A stretch of DNA of 7,616 nucleotides from Akkermansiaceae bacterium (GCA_903909905.1 CAIVXP010000387.1:1-7616); one strand, 5' to 3'. Counted from the first letter of the stretch, positions 1 through 7,437 are shown. Notes: a model not told the origin generated them from the letters alone. A program made the numbers and translations.

Positions 1-432
1 CAGTCGGGATTCGGCGCCGACATCGATGAACAATTGCTCGATCGTCTGGACTTGGCGGCGTTGTGCTTCGGGCAGGAAATGTGGTGGTCGTGAGGCGACG
101 ACACCGAGGATTTTTTCTCCCGCGCGGGTGAGGATTTCGACGCGTTGGCCAAGCAGGTTGTGTTCCCACCATCCGCCAAGTGCGACGAATTGGATGAATC
201 CCTCGTGCGTGATGTTCTGCACGAGAAATCCGATTTCATCCATGTGACCGGCGATCAGCACGCGCGGTCCTTCGCCGGCGAGATCGCAGAACACCGAGCC
301 CATGCGATCGGTGAAGAGATCGCCGCTGTCGCTAAGTTCATCGACGAAGATCGCGCGCACCTCGTCTTCGTGACCCGGCACTGAATGCGCTTCGGTGAGC
401 TCGCGCAGCAATGAAACCGCTTTTGTTTTCAT
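1..432 (-). CDS. M42-family metallo-aminopeptidase, N-terminal part (runs off left edge)
   Basis: The minus-strand frame starts at the ATG complementary to 430-432 and stays open for 144 codons to the window edge, so only the N-terminal part is present. The family removes N-terminal residues from peptides in the cytoplasm as large, dinuclear-metal, self-compartmentalising complexes (TET/FrvX/glutamyl-aminopeptidase type). Visible signatures are SVPGHEDEVR near residues 17-26, the metal-site segment AGHMDEIGFLV at 61-71 (His63 as metal ligand, Asp65 as the paired acidic residue), and IEQLFIDVGAESR at 131-143, which matches the family's 'LFIDIGA' stretch. The remaining metal ligands and catalytic Glu would lie beyond the edge. 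The gene lies 89 bases downstream of the 369-residue AsnC/Lrp-like gene on the same strand, so co-transcription is possible. A GGTGG just before the ATG is at most a weak ribosome binding site. Family assignment is firm; substrate preference cannot be read. Confidence 0.88.
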   Translation of the reverse strand, partial: MKTKAVSLLRELTEAHSVPGHEDEVRAIFVDELSDSGDLFTDRMGSVFCDLAGEGPRVLIAGHMDEIGFLVQNITHEGFIQFVALGGWWEHNLLGQRVEILTRAGEKILGVVASRPPHFLPEAQRRQVQTIEQLFIDVGAESRL

Positions 433-521
433 GCCACCAGAATGGAGCCGATGCCCTTGCTTTCCAAGTGCCAAGTTTGCGTGAGGTCGGTGGGGTTGGC
501 TCGGCAAGACCGTATCGTCCC

Positions 522-1631
522 TCAAGCCTGGGCATGTTTCGCATGCCACTCGGCATAGACCTTCGGCGAAATTTCCGAGGGTTTTATTTCCGAGCGTCCG
601 CCCCAGAACACATTCGTGTAGGAAACCGGGATGCCGATAGCGGCGAGGTGGCGATCGATGGCGGACTTGTGTTCGAGGACGCGATCTTTTTCCGTGCCGT
701 GCACGACGCCCATGATGTTGACATTGCCGAATTGGGGTCCGCCTTCGCGCCAGTAGCAATGGGTCATGCAAAAATGGCGACCGACTTCCGCGCCGCCTTC
801 GATTTCGCGGCCTTTCGGCACGGCCCAATGAAAGAGGCCGTTGAAGCGGGTGACGCGCTGGCCGGTGGCGGAGGGTTTGACATGTTCCAGAAAGGTCGAG
901 AAACGGCCGATGACTTTTTTCGAGTTCAGTGTTTCGGCAACTTCACAGAAAAGCTCGAGTGAGACGCCGGCGATTTGCGCGCGCTTGTCCCATGGGTTGG
1001 CGGTGATTTCGTCTGCGGCGAGCTCTTCCTTCAACGCGAGCAGCACCGCCCATTCCTCTGGCGTGAGATCGACTGTGGCGGTGGTCATCATCTTCGCAGG
1101 TTCGTCGGACTTGTCGCCGGGCTCGAGGGTCTTGCGACGCGTGTGACCGACGCCGAGCGCAAAGACGCCGTTAGCGGGCATGAGCAAATATTCAGTCGCA
1201 CCAGTGAGTCGCAACAAAGTGGTTGCGTGGTGATCGAGTGATTGTCCGACGGGAACCTTGAGGGTTGTCCAGAGTCGATAGCCGGAACCGGAGACTTCAG
1301 TGTCGGTCGAGCGGATCACGACATGACCCGAGAACGGATCCTCTTTGGCCATGAAGTCGAAGGCATCGTTGAGTTTTTCCTCTGGCACTTTCCATGCCAC
1401 AAGCGCGCCGTGCGCGAGCTTGGTCGAGAGCAGTGTCTGACGCACGCGGCGGATCACGCCGGCCTTGAGCATCGCGCCGATACGCTCTAGCACAGTGTCG
1501 AGCGGTACACCGGATTTTTCGGCGATCACGTGAAATGGCTGACGCTGAAATCCGGCGACGAGATCTTCCGAAATCGCGAGAATGGCAGCATTGATCGGAT
1601 CGTTGTGTTCGACGGGAATGGTGGAGCTCAT
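522..1631 (-). CDS. Tandem AsnC/Lrp-type siroheme-decarboxylase-like protein (AhbA/AhbB, NirD-L type fusion)
   Basis: This 369-residue protein is two related halves in one chain. The first half has a winged-helix-like segment at about 13-64 (ending GVIRRVRQ) and an AsnC-like alpha/beta segment at about 74-165. The second half repeats this order: helical segment about 189-250, then FNGLFHWAVPKG (263-274) and MTHCYWREGG (289-298) with NIMGVVHG (305-312). These resemble the 'VAW.VPEE', 'SHCY.R' and 'NLFTM.HG' signatures of AhbA/AhbB and NirD/L/G/H, which decarboxylate siroheme to didecarboxysiroheme on the way to heme or heme d1. Both halves keep an H-x3-R (His103/Arg107 and His291/Arg295), but the histidine of the last motif (His311) aligns with Lys125 in the first half. 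NirD-L fusions of similar length are known. No other heme gene is visible nearby, so a regulatory or altered role as an Lrp/AsnC-family protein remains possible. The start is the only plausible ATG and has no Shine-Dalgarno sequence. Confidence 0.75.
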   Translation of the reverse strand: MSSTIPVEHNDPINAAILAISEDLVAGFQRQPFHVIAEKSGVPLDTVLERIGAMLKAGVIRRVRQTLLSTKLAHGALVAWKVPEEKLNDAFDFMAKEDPFSGHVVIRSTDTEVSGSGYRLWTTLKVPVGQSLDHHATTLLRLTGATEYLLMPANGVFALGVGHTRRKTLEPGDKSDEPAKMMTTATVDLTPEEWAVLLALKEELAADEITANPWDKRAQIAGVSLELFCEVAETLNSKKVIGRFSTFLEHVKPSATGQRVTRFNGLFHWAVPKGREIEGGAEVGRHFCMTHCYWREGGPQFGNVNIMGVVHGTEKDRVLEHKSAIDRHLAAIGIPVSYTNVFWGGRSEIKPSEISPKVYAEWHAKHAQA

Positions 1632-1929
1632 GGGAGGGGCTGGTGCTGTGCGGATGAACGCGGATGCCGGCGCTCATTGTGCGCGGCATTTGGCCGAATG
1701 GAAATCATTTGTCTGAGATTGCGCCATTGCGGAAGCGGGTGGGGGGGTGTGAGCCTTTCGGGTCTTGCGTTTTTTGCATATCAAAAACCGCCAATCATAT
1801 CTTGGCAAAGTGCCTCTCAGTAATACAATTTAACCATAAGTCATTTCTAACGATATTACCTGATCTATGCCTTTGGTCGGCGCGTTGCTTTTACCGAGGC
1901 TCCTTGCATCAACCCCGAATTACAAATCC
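1632..1929. other. Divergent intergenic region
   Basis: These 298 bases separate the minus-strand AsnC/Lrp-like gene from the plus-strand DUF1254 gene. The left two thirds is GC-rich and contains a run of seven G near 1740. The right part, from about 1785 to 1865, is clearly AT-rich and holds the promoter proposed at 1802-1829. For the minus-strand gene I see only a weak promoter-like pair (TTTCCA, 17-base gap, CACAAT on that strand), not listed separately. No convincing gene, terminator or riboswitch is seen. Confidence 0.6.
1802..1829 (+). promoter_or_regulatory. Candidate sigma70-type promoter for the DUF1254 gene
   Basis: TTGGCA (1802-1807) and TACAAT (1824-1829) match five of six consensus bases each and are separated by 16 bases, inside the AT-rich stretch before the DUF1254/DUF1214 gene. 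Initiation would fall near 1836, giving a leader of about 95 bases to the preferred ATG at 1930. The match is visible in the sequence; activity is inferred. Confidence 0.45.
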
Positions 1930-3465
1930 ATGAGAACCCCGATTGCACAAAACATAATCGCTTCCGCCCTTGCGGTAGTTGCCGGCCTTGGCACCACATC
2001 ACTGCATGCGCAGACGACCCGCTTCGATGAGTTGGCGGGCGCGAAGTTTCAGGAAAACCGGCCGACCCAAGAGTCCGCTCAAATCTTGCGCGATGAGTTG
2101 CTCTTTCAGCGTGCGACGCAGGCCTATCTCTGGGCCTTGCCTTTGATCAATACGCTGGGCATGAAGGATGGCTCGGAAAAAACCTTTGGTGCCGGATACA
2201 ATGTGTTGCCGATTTGGAAGAAGCGTCTCGATGCCAAGACGCTGGTGACGACGCCGAACTCCGATGTCATTTATGCGATGGGCTATGTGGACCTGGGCAA
2301 GGAGGGCCCGGTCGTGTTTGAGGCACCGCCCAACCTGCAGGGCATTCTGCTGGATTTCTGGCAGCGGCCGATTCCCGTCGATGGCGGCAAGTTTGCCGGT
2401 GATGTGGGTCTACCGGGCCCTGATGGTGGCAAGGGCGGAAAGTTTCTCCTGCTGCCGCCAGATTATGAAGGCGATGTGCCGGAAGGGTATTTCGTCTATC
2501 GCTCGGGGACCCGCAATGTGTTCGTTTTCCTGCGAGCATTCTATCAGGATCCAAAAAATCTCGACCCAGCGGTGGCCTTGATCGAGCAATCGAAGATTTA
2601 TCCGCTGCAGAACAAAGAAGGCGCCAAAGCGATGGTGTTTCCCAATGCCTCCGGCGTTGATGTCGACATGCTTCCGGTGAGCAACGGGAGCGCGTTTGAT
2701 CAACTCAAGCGTCTGGTCGACAGCGAAGATGCGAGTCTGGCCGATGCGGATGGACTCGGGCATTTGGCCTCGATTGGCATCATCAAGGGGCAGCCGTTCA
2801 GCCCGGATGACAAGACGCGCGCGATACTCGATCGTGCGGCGAAGACGGCGTACAAGATGAGCCGCGTGGTTGCCTTCGAAGAAAAATTGGGCGACCGCTC
2901 ACTGCGCATTTATCCCGACCGCCGTTGGATCCACCCCTTGCCCGACATCACACCGGCCAACCCCAAGCCATCGATGGATCTGGCATGGAGAAATCTCGCA
3001 GGTGGCTACCTTGATCTGGATGCGCGCATTTGGTTTTTCAGCAATTATTATTCGGTGAGTCCCGGCATGGTGTCACAGGTGCCGGGCAAGGGAGCGATGT
3101 ACATGATCGCTTTCAGCGACAGCGAGGGTCAGGCGCTCTCGGGCGGTAGCAACTATCGCCTTGAGTTGCCGCATGACATTCCGGCAGGCAACTTTTGGTC
3201 GGTCACGCTTTACGAGGCGGAAAACGGCTCGGGTCTCGCCAATGGCCAAGCATTTCCGTCGCTGGGTTCGCGCGACAAGCCGGTTCCCAATTCCGATGGC
3301 AGCACGCATCTTTTTCTTGGGCCGCAAGCACCTGCAGGCAAAGAGGGCAACTGGCTGGCAACCGTGTCGGGCAAGGGCTACTTTGCTATCCTCCGGCTTT
3401 ACGGACCGGGCGAAGCGGCACTTGGCCGCACATGGAAGCCTGGCGACATCGAGAAGGTGAAATAA
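1930..3465 (+). CDS. Exported DUF1254/DUF1214 domain protein, function unknown
   Basis: The 511-residue product from ATG 1930 begins with a signal peptide: MRTPIAQ, a hydrophobic core at about 9-20, then SLHAQ with likely cleavage after Ala27, so it should be periplasmic or secreted. The DUF1254 region spans about 65-225 and shows the family's typical stretches TTPNSDVIYAMGYVDL (107-122), GPVVFEAPPN (126-135) and FVYRSGTRNVFVFLRAFYQD (188-207 region). DUF1214 spans about 388-495, with YRLELPHDIPAGNFWSVTLY (409-428) and GNWLATVSGKGYFAILRLYG (473-492). These paired domains are common in bacteria and have no established reaction. The frame is open back to an ATG at 1867, but that would put 21 residues before the signal peptide, so 1930 is preferred. 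Neither start has a Shine-Dalgarno sequence. The gene appears monocistronic, with 235 bases before the next one. Family assignment is firm; role unknown. Confidence 0.88.
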   Translation: MRTPIAQNIIASALAVVAGLGTTSLHAQTTRFDELAGAKFQENRPTQESAQILRDELLFQRATQAYLWALPLINTLGMKDGSEKTFGAGYNVLPIWKKRLDAKTLVTTPNSDVIYAMGYVDLGKEGPVVFEAPPNLQGILLDFWQRPIPVDGGKFAGDVGLPGPDGGKGGKFLLLPPDYEGDVPEGYFVYRSGTRNVFVFLRAFYQDPKNLDPAVALIEQSKIYPLQNKEGAKAMVFPNASGVDVDMLPVSNGSAFDQLKRLVDSEDASLADADGLGHLASIGIIKGQPFSPDDKTRAILDRAAKTAYKMSRVVAFEEKLGDRSLRIYPDRRWIHPLPDITPANPKPSMDLAWRNLAGGYLDLDARIWFFSNYYSVSPGMVSQVPGKGAMYMIAFSDSEGQALSGGSNYRLELPHDIPAGNFWSVTLYEAENGSGLANGQAFPSLGSRDKPVPNSDGSTHLFLGPQAPAGKEGNWLATVSGKGYFAILRLYGPGEAALGRTWKPGDIEKVK

Positions 3466-3529
3466 GGACATCCGCCTGCGCGCCACCCACGAGATAATTA
3501 TCCCAAAACCGGTTGCTGGCGGGTGATTG

Positions 3530-3550
3530 CATGGTAACCCTGTTACCATG
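3530..3550. repeat. Perfect inverted repeat, possible operator
   Basis: CATGGTAAC (3530-3538) is separated by CCT from its exact reverse complement GTTACCATG (3542-3550). Outer GAT (3525-3527) and ATC (3551-3553) would also pair across a two-base bulge. No T tract follows (the next bases are ATCTCCCCCC), so it is a poor intrinsic terminator. Its symmetry, AT/GC balance and place about 150 bases before the first glycosyltransferase fit a dimeric repressor site such as those of LacI- or GntR-type regulators. That function is inferred; only the symmetry is observed. Confidence 0.5.
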
Positions 3551-3574
3551 ATCTCCCCCCGTGATCGTGTACTC

Positions 3575-3600
3575 GGCTATCCGTATCGGTGGCCTTTTTT
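3575..3600 (+). terminator. Weak candidate intrinsic terminator after the DUF1254 gene
   Basis: GGCT (3575-3578) can pair with GGCC (3591-3594, one G-U pair), and CCG with CGG (3581-3583 and 3587-3589) around a TAT loop. Six T residues follow directly at 3595-3600. The stem is interrupted by an internal loop and lies about 110 bases past the stop codon, so support is limited. Confidence 0.3.
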
Positions 3601-3700
3601 CTGTGGCGTGTGTGCTCCCGTATTTCTTTATGGCGAATCCTTACGATTGGCCATTTCGGCGCGGTGCAAGTGAACCGGTGAATCGTTTTTTGTCAGGTTC

Positions 3701-4750
3701 ATGTCCTCCCTACCAACTGTCTCTGTGATCATCGCGGCGTTCAACGCGCGACGATGGATCGGACTGTCTGTCGCTTCGGCGCAAAGCCAAACCTTGCGTG
3801 AGATTGAGATCATCGTAGTGGATGACGGTTCCACCGATGACACCTCGGAGGTGGTGGCGGGCATGGCTAAAAATGATTCGCGAATTCGCCTGATCCGGCA
3901 AGCCAACGCCGGTGTTGGTGCGGCTCGCAACACGGGAATCCGTTTCGCGCGCGGGAGGTACATCGCGCCTCTGGATGCGGACGATGTTTGGGAGCCGGAA
4001 AAACTGGAGCGGCAGTTGGACTGCATGAAGGAGCGGGGTGAGCGGACAGCTTTGGTATATTGCTGGCATAAATGGATCGATGAGAAAGGCGCCTCGCTTG
4101 GTTACAAATCAAACTCTACGATTGAAGGCGATGTGAGGTCGGCGATCATGCTGAGAAATTTCATTGGCAGTGCGAGTGTCCCGCTGTTTCGTGCGAGCGC
4201 AATCGAGCGGGCGGGACCCTATTTGACGCGAGATGAGCAATATGGTGGGCAAGGTTGTGAAGATTGGGATTTGTCGATCCGTATTGCGGAAAAATGGGAG
4301 GTGGGACTCGTGGACGATGTGCTGGTGGGCTATCGCCAAAGCAATGCCTGCATGAGTTCGCAAGTGCCATCAATGGCGATGTCCTACCAGGTCGTCATGG
4401 ATCAGGCCCGGGCTCGCAACCGCGATTTGCCTGAGACAATCTTCCGCTGGGCGGAAGGGCATTTTCACAGTTACCTCGTCTCCAAAAGCTACGATGGTTG
4501 TGACTACCGATCTTGCATTAACTCCGCCGCGCGCGCGATTTTGTCGGATCCCATGTTGATGCTGAATCAGCGACTTCATGAATTGTCATTCAAGAGTCTT
4601 GTTTGGCTACTTACTGGCAAACGCAGATCGCCCAATCGTCGCATGTTGGCAAGTTCAGCACCGGTTGTTGATGACAACCATGCCGTCGCTCGAATTTCCC
4701 TATTGGAGAAAATCCAAGCTCGCAGATGGGCTTCCGTCGTAGGTGCCTAA
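3701..4750 (+). CDS. Family-2 (GT-A fold) glycosyltransferase
   Basis: This 349-residue inverting glycosyltransferase would transfer a sugar from a nucleotide-sugar to an acceptor on the cytoplasmic face during surface-glycan synthesis. The GT-A domain occupies about residues 6-215. Signatures in order are VSVIIAAFN (7-15), the nucleotide-binding VVDDGSTDDT (39-48), NAGVGAARNTG (69-79), the metal-binding DAD in LDADDVW (91-97), and CEDWDLSIR (186-194), whose ED pair supplies the presumed catalytic base. The C-terminal part, about 220-349, is probably helical with a basic stretch GKRRSPNRR near residues 307-315. No transmembrane segment is evident, so peripheral membrane association is likely. 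The ATG at 3701 directly precedes the first beta-strand and has only AGG three bases upstream. The next glycosyltransferase gene follows after 32 bases on the same strand, indicating an operon with the polysaccharide transporter. Donor and acceptor are not predictable. Confidence 0.92.
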   Translation: MSSLPTVSVIIAAFNARRWIGLSVASAQSQTLREIEIIVVDDGSTDDTSEVVAGMAKNDSRIRLIRQANAGVGAARNTGIRFARGRYIAPLDADDVWEPEKLERQLDCMKERGERTALVYCWHKWIDEKGASLGYKSNSTIEGDVRSAIMLRNFIGSASVPLFRASAIERAGPYLTRDEQYGGQGCEDWDLSIRIAEKWEVGLVDDVLVGYRQSNACMSSQVPSMAMSYQVVMDQARARNRDLPETIFRWAEGHFHSYLVSKSYDGCDYRSCINSAARAILSDPMLMLNQRLHELSFKSLVWLLTGKRRSPNRRMLASSAPVVDDNHAVARISLLEKIQARRWASVVGA

Positions 4751-4782
4751 AGTGATTCAGCAGACCAAAAGTTTTTAACATC

Positions 4783-7437
4783 ATGCATCGACCAATCAAA
4801 GTTGCCGACCTTGAGGTATCCGATCCGATTTCCGATATAGAAGGATTGGCTGGTTATGCGTTTCTTCAGCTCATCGTGCGATGGCGGGGTCAGCCGATCG
4901 ACACCATTGCCATTCCCGCAAGAGGAGATCGTTGTCCGGCATCTGAAATGGTCGCGGCGCTCATGGATCAATGCGCCACGAAATTGATCCACCATCTGAT
5001 TCATTTGGCCTTGGAGAATCCGGTTTCGAAAACTGCATGGAATATCGAGGACATGGCGAAGCTTCATCAGCCGCCGTTGTCTTCGTTGCCGAGTCTCTCG
5101 GTTGCCGTTTGCACGCGCGATCGGCCGAAGCATCTCGCGATTTGTCTCAATGCGCTTCGAAAAATTCCGCGCGCGCCCTTGGAGATCCTGGTCATCGACA
5201 ACGCGCCGAAAACCAACGCGACGCGGGAGCTGATTGAAACTTCGTTTCCTGAGGTCACTTACATCCTTGAGCCGACGCCGGGGCTTGATTGGGCGCGCAA
5301 CCGTGCGATTGCTTCGGCCAAGGGAGACATTGTCGCTTACACCGACGACGATGTCGTGGTGGATGAAGGTTGGTCCGATGCCATCGTGCGGATGTTTGCG
5401 CGAAATGAAGATGTCATGGCGGTGACGGGGCTGGTGGTGCCATACGAACTCGAGACTGAGCCGCAGGTGCTTTTCGAAAAATACGGCGGTTTTAGCAGGG
5501 GTTTTGTGAGGAAGTGGTATCGGCCAAGTGATACCGAACGCGAGAAATTGGCGATGCTGCATGCGGGAGCCGGAAAGTTCGGCACGGGAGCAAACATGGC
5601 TTACCGGCGCTCGGTATTTAGTGAAATCGGCATGTTCGATCCAGCGCTGGATGTAGGCACTGTCACAAATGGTGGTGGTGATCTCGACATGTTTTTCCGA
5701 GTGCTGAAATTCGGTCACACGCTGGTGTACGAGCCGGCGGCCATGGTGCGACACAGGCATCGTCGGGATTTCGAGCATCTACACACGCAGATTGCGAACA
5801 ATGGCATCGGCTTTTATTCGCATCTGGTTCGCAATGCCATCGAGTTTCCGGAAGAAAGACGTGGACTTGCGAAGCTCGCGTGGTGGTGGCTGCGAGAATG
5901 GAACCTGCGGCGTTGGCTGCAATCGAAGTTCAGGCCCGTCGAGATTCCTCACGAATTGATCAGTGCCGAACTGAGGGGCTCATTCGCCGGCCTTTTTCGT
6001 TATCCCAAGGCGAAAAAGCGTACGGCTGCACTGTCCAAAGAAAGAGGGGGCTTCGCACTCGACGATCCTATTATGCCCAATGATGAGCGGAAAGTCACCT
6101 CGCTAGAGGGCATCGCTGTGCGCACATGGGAGATCACTGGTGAACCCGTAGCGATCGACGATGTGAAGGATTACAATCTCACGCGCGTGATCATCACCTT
6201 CGATGGAAATGCCATTGCGGAAGTTTTCATCAGAAACCTTGGCTGCGCGATTTCTGCCGATCGAATCGCGGATGAGGCTGTGCAGGCTCTCGGCATGAAA
6301 TTGTTGGATCCCGCCTCATCTTTGAGTGGTGCTTTGATTTGGTCTCAAGCGATGGCCGACCTTAAAAAATTCGCCATTGCAGTGAAAGAAAATGCCATCG
6401 ATCGGCGATCTGCAAGACTCTCCGCGTCAGTCGTTATTGCCACATATGATCGGCCAAACGCCTTGCGTGAATGTTTGCGTTCGTTGAGTGAACAGAAGAC
6501 GACCCATACGATCGAGATCATCGTGGTCGATAATCATCCCGCATCAGGCCTCACGGCTCCGGTCGTTGCCGAATTTCCGATGGTCAGGAAGATCGACGAA
6601 GTGCGCGCCGGTCTTTCATTTGCGAGAAATGCGGGATTTGCCGCAAGCAAGGGAGAGATTCTCGTCTGCACGGATGATGATGTGACATTTCCGCCTGATT
6701 GGTTGGAAAACTTGCTCGAGCCGTTTGATCGAAGTGATGTGATGCTGGTGACCGGCAATGTGTTGCCGCTCGAGCTTGAAACTCGCTCCCAGATCGAATT
6801 TGAAAATTACGGCGGGCTTGGCCGCGGTTATGAGCGTTTTGATTATGATCGTAAATGGTTTGACTCATTTCGCCGCAAAGCAGTGCCGACATGGACGATT
6901 GGTGCCACGGCGAATGCGGCGTTGAGGGCATCGCTGTTGTGTGATCCGGATGTCGGTATGTTGGATGAAGCGTTGGGTGCCGGCACGCCAACTGGCTGCA
7001 GCGAAGATACTTATCTTTTTTACAAGACCCTCAAGGCCGGGCACACGATCACTTATCAACCGAAGGCATTTGTCTGGCACCGGCACCGGGTGGATGCCGA
7101 TGCATTGAACAGGCAAATTCTGAATTACAGCAAAGGCCATGCCGCGTACCATCTCACCACTTTCCTTCGTGATCGCGATGGCCGCGGATTGGTGAGGATC
7201 CTCGCCGAAATTCCGATGCATCAAGCGCGTCAACTTTGGCGCTGCCTTTGTGGTCGCAACCAAACCTCGATCCGCACCATCATGCTTGAAATCAAAGGTC
7301 ATGTTTTGGGGCCAATCGCGCTCTGGAAATCGCGGCGTCGCGTGAGGCGATTGCGCGGCAAAGCATCGAAGGCCTACGAGGATGAGAAAAAACCTTCGGC
7401 GGTCACCGCCAATCCCGAATTAGAAATCTACTCATGA
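4783..7437 (+). CDS. Bifunctional tandem family-2 glycosyltransferase (two GT-A domains)
   Basis: This 884-residue protein carries two GT2 domains. In domain 1 (about 104-345), LSVAVCTRDR (105-114), LVIDN (136-140), PGLDWARNRA (166-175), DDD (188-190), GGGDLDMFFR (297-306) and RHRHR (323-327) are visible. In domain 2 (about 547-790) the matching parts are SVVIATYDRP (549-558), VVDN (581-584), AGLSFARNAG (609-618), DDD (631-633), CSEDTYLFYK (739-748) and HRHR (766-769). VTG-VP-ELET-EKYGG-RG at 214-241 and its counterpart at 656-683 match at 17 of 28 positions, so the halves arose by duplication with a period of about 440 residues. A short module precedes each GT domain (25-69 and 464-508), and a basic tail follows each (409-413 and 849-860). 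Domain 1 has Gly-Asp where domain 2 has the usual Glu-Asp. An in-frame TGA at 4753 leaves ATG 4783 as the start. Two successive or alternating sugar transfers in glycan assembly are inferred. Confidence 0.9.
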   Translation: MHRPIKVADLEVSDPISDIEGLAGYAFLQLIVRWRGQPIDTIAIPARGDRCPASEMVAALMDQCATKLIHHLIHLALENPVSKTAWNIEDMAKLHQPPLSSLPSLSVAVCTRDRPKHLAICLNALRKIPRAPLEILVIDNAPKTNATRELIETSFPEVTYILEPTPGLDWARNRAIASAKGDIVAYTDDDVVVDEGWSDAIVRMFARNEDVMAVTGLVVPYELETEPQVLFEKYGGFSRGFVRKWYRPSDTEREKLAMLHAGAGKFGTGANMAYRRSVFSEIGMFDPALDVGTVTNGGGDLDMFFRVLKFGHTLVYEPAAMVRHRHRRDFEHLHTQIANNGIGFYSHLVRNAIEFPEERRGLAKLAWWWLREWNLRRWLQSKFRPVEIPHELISAELRGSFAGLFRYPKAKKRTAALSKERGGFALDDPIMPNDERKVTSLEGIAVRTWEITGEPVAIDDVKDYNLTRVIITFDGNAIAEVFIRNLGCAISADRIADEAVQALGMKLLDPASSLSGALIWSQAMADLKKFAIAVKENAIDRRSARLSASVVIATYDRPNALRECLRSLSEQKTTHTIEIIVVDNHPASGLTAPVVAEFPMVRKIDEVRAGLSFARNAGFAASKGEILVCTDDDVTFPPDWLENLLEPFDRSDVMLVTGNVLPLELETRSQIEFENYGGLGRGYERFDYDRKWFDSFRRKAVPTWTIGATANAALRASLLCDPDVGMLDEALGAGTPTGCSEDTYLFYKTLKAGHTITYQPKAFVWHRHRVDADALNRQILNYSKGHAAYHLTTFLRDRDGRGLVRILAEIPMHQARQLWRCLCGRNQTSIRTIMLEIKGHVLGPIALWKSRRRVRRLRGKASKAYEDEKKPSAVTANPELEIYS

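Larger units (their letters stand above)
3466..3700. other. Intergenic region between the DUF1254 gene and the glycan cluster
   Basis: These 235 non-coding bases contain a 10-bp palindrome GATAATTATC (3493-3502), the strong inverted repeat at 3530-3550, and a weak hairpin followed by a T run (3575-3600). A regulatory boundary between the exported protein and the polysaccharide genes is expected here. I found no convincing -35/-10 pair for the glycosyltransferase gene. Confidence 0.5.

Noticed and set aside
411..962. Open frame of 183 codons on the plus strand
   Set aside because: It runs antisense to the AsnC/Lrp-like gene and the start of the M42 peptidase, both supported by family motifs. 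Its product shows no known domain.
1867..1929. Upstream in-frame ATG extending the DUF1254/DUF1214 protein by 21 residues
   Set aside because: It would place a Leu-rich, Pro-containing stretch before a well-formed signal peptide that begins at the ATG at 1930.
3493..3502. 10-bp palindrome GATAATTATC
   Set aside because: It is short and AT-rich, so likely by chance, and it does not extend into a larger symmetric site or a terminator.
3630..3731. Small plus-strand open frame of about 33 codons just before the glycosyltransferase
   Set aside because: It overlaps the start of the glycosyltransferase in another frame, has no ribosome binding site and no recognisable product.
4751..4782. Possible frameshift or broken fusion joining the two glycosyltransferase genes
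   Set aside because: The first protein ends normally after its C-terminal region, an in-frame TGA at 4753 precedes the second ATG, and the second protein starts with its own N-terminal module, so they are two intact genes.
4747..5778. Long open frame of 343 codons on the minus strand
   Set aside because: It lies opposite the tandem glycosyltransferase gene, whose plus-strand frame has unmistakable GT2 motifs. The antisense product is rich in His/Arg, has no recognisable domain, and is explained by codon bias of the real gene.
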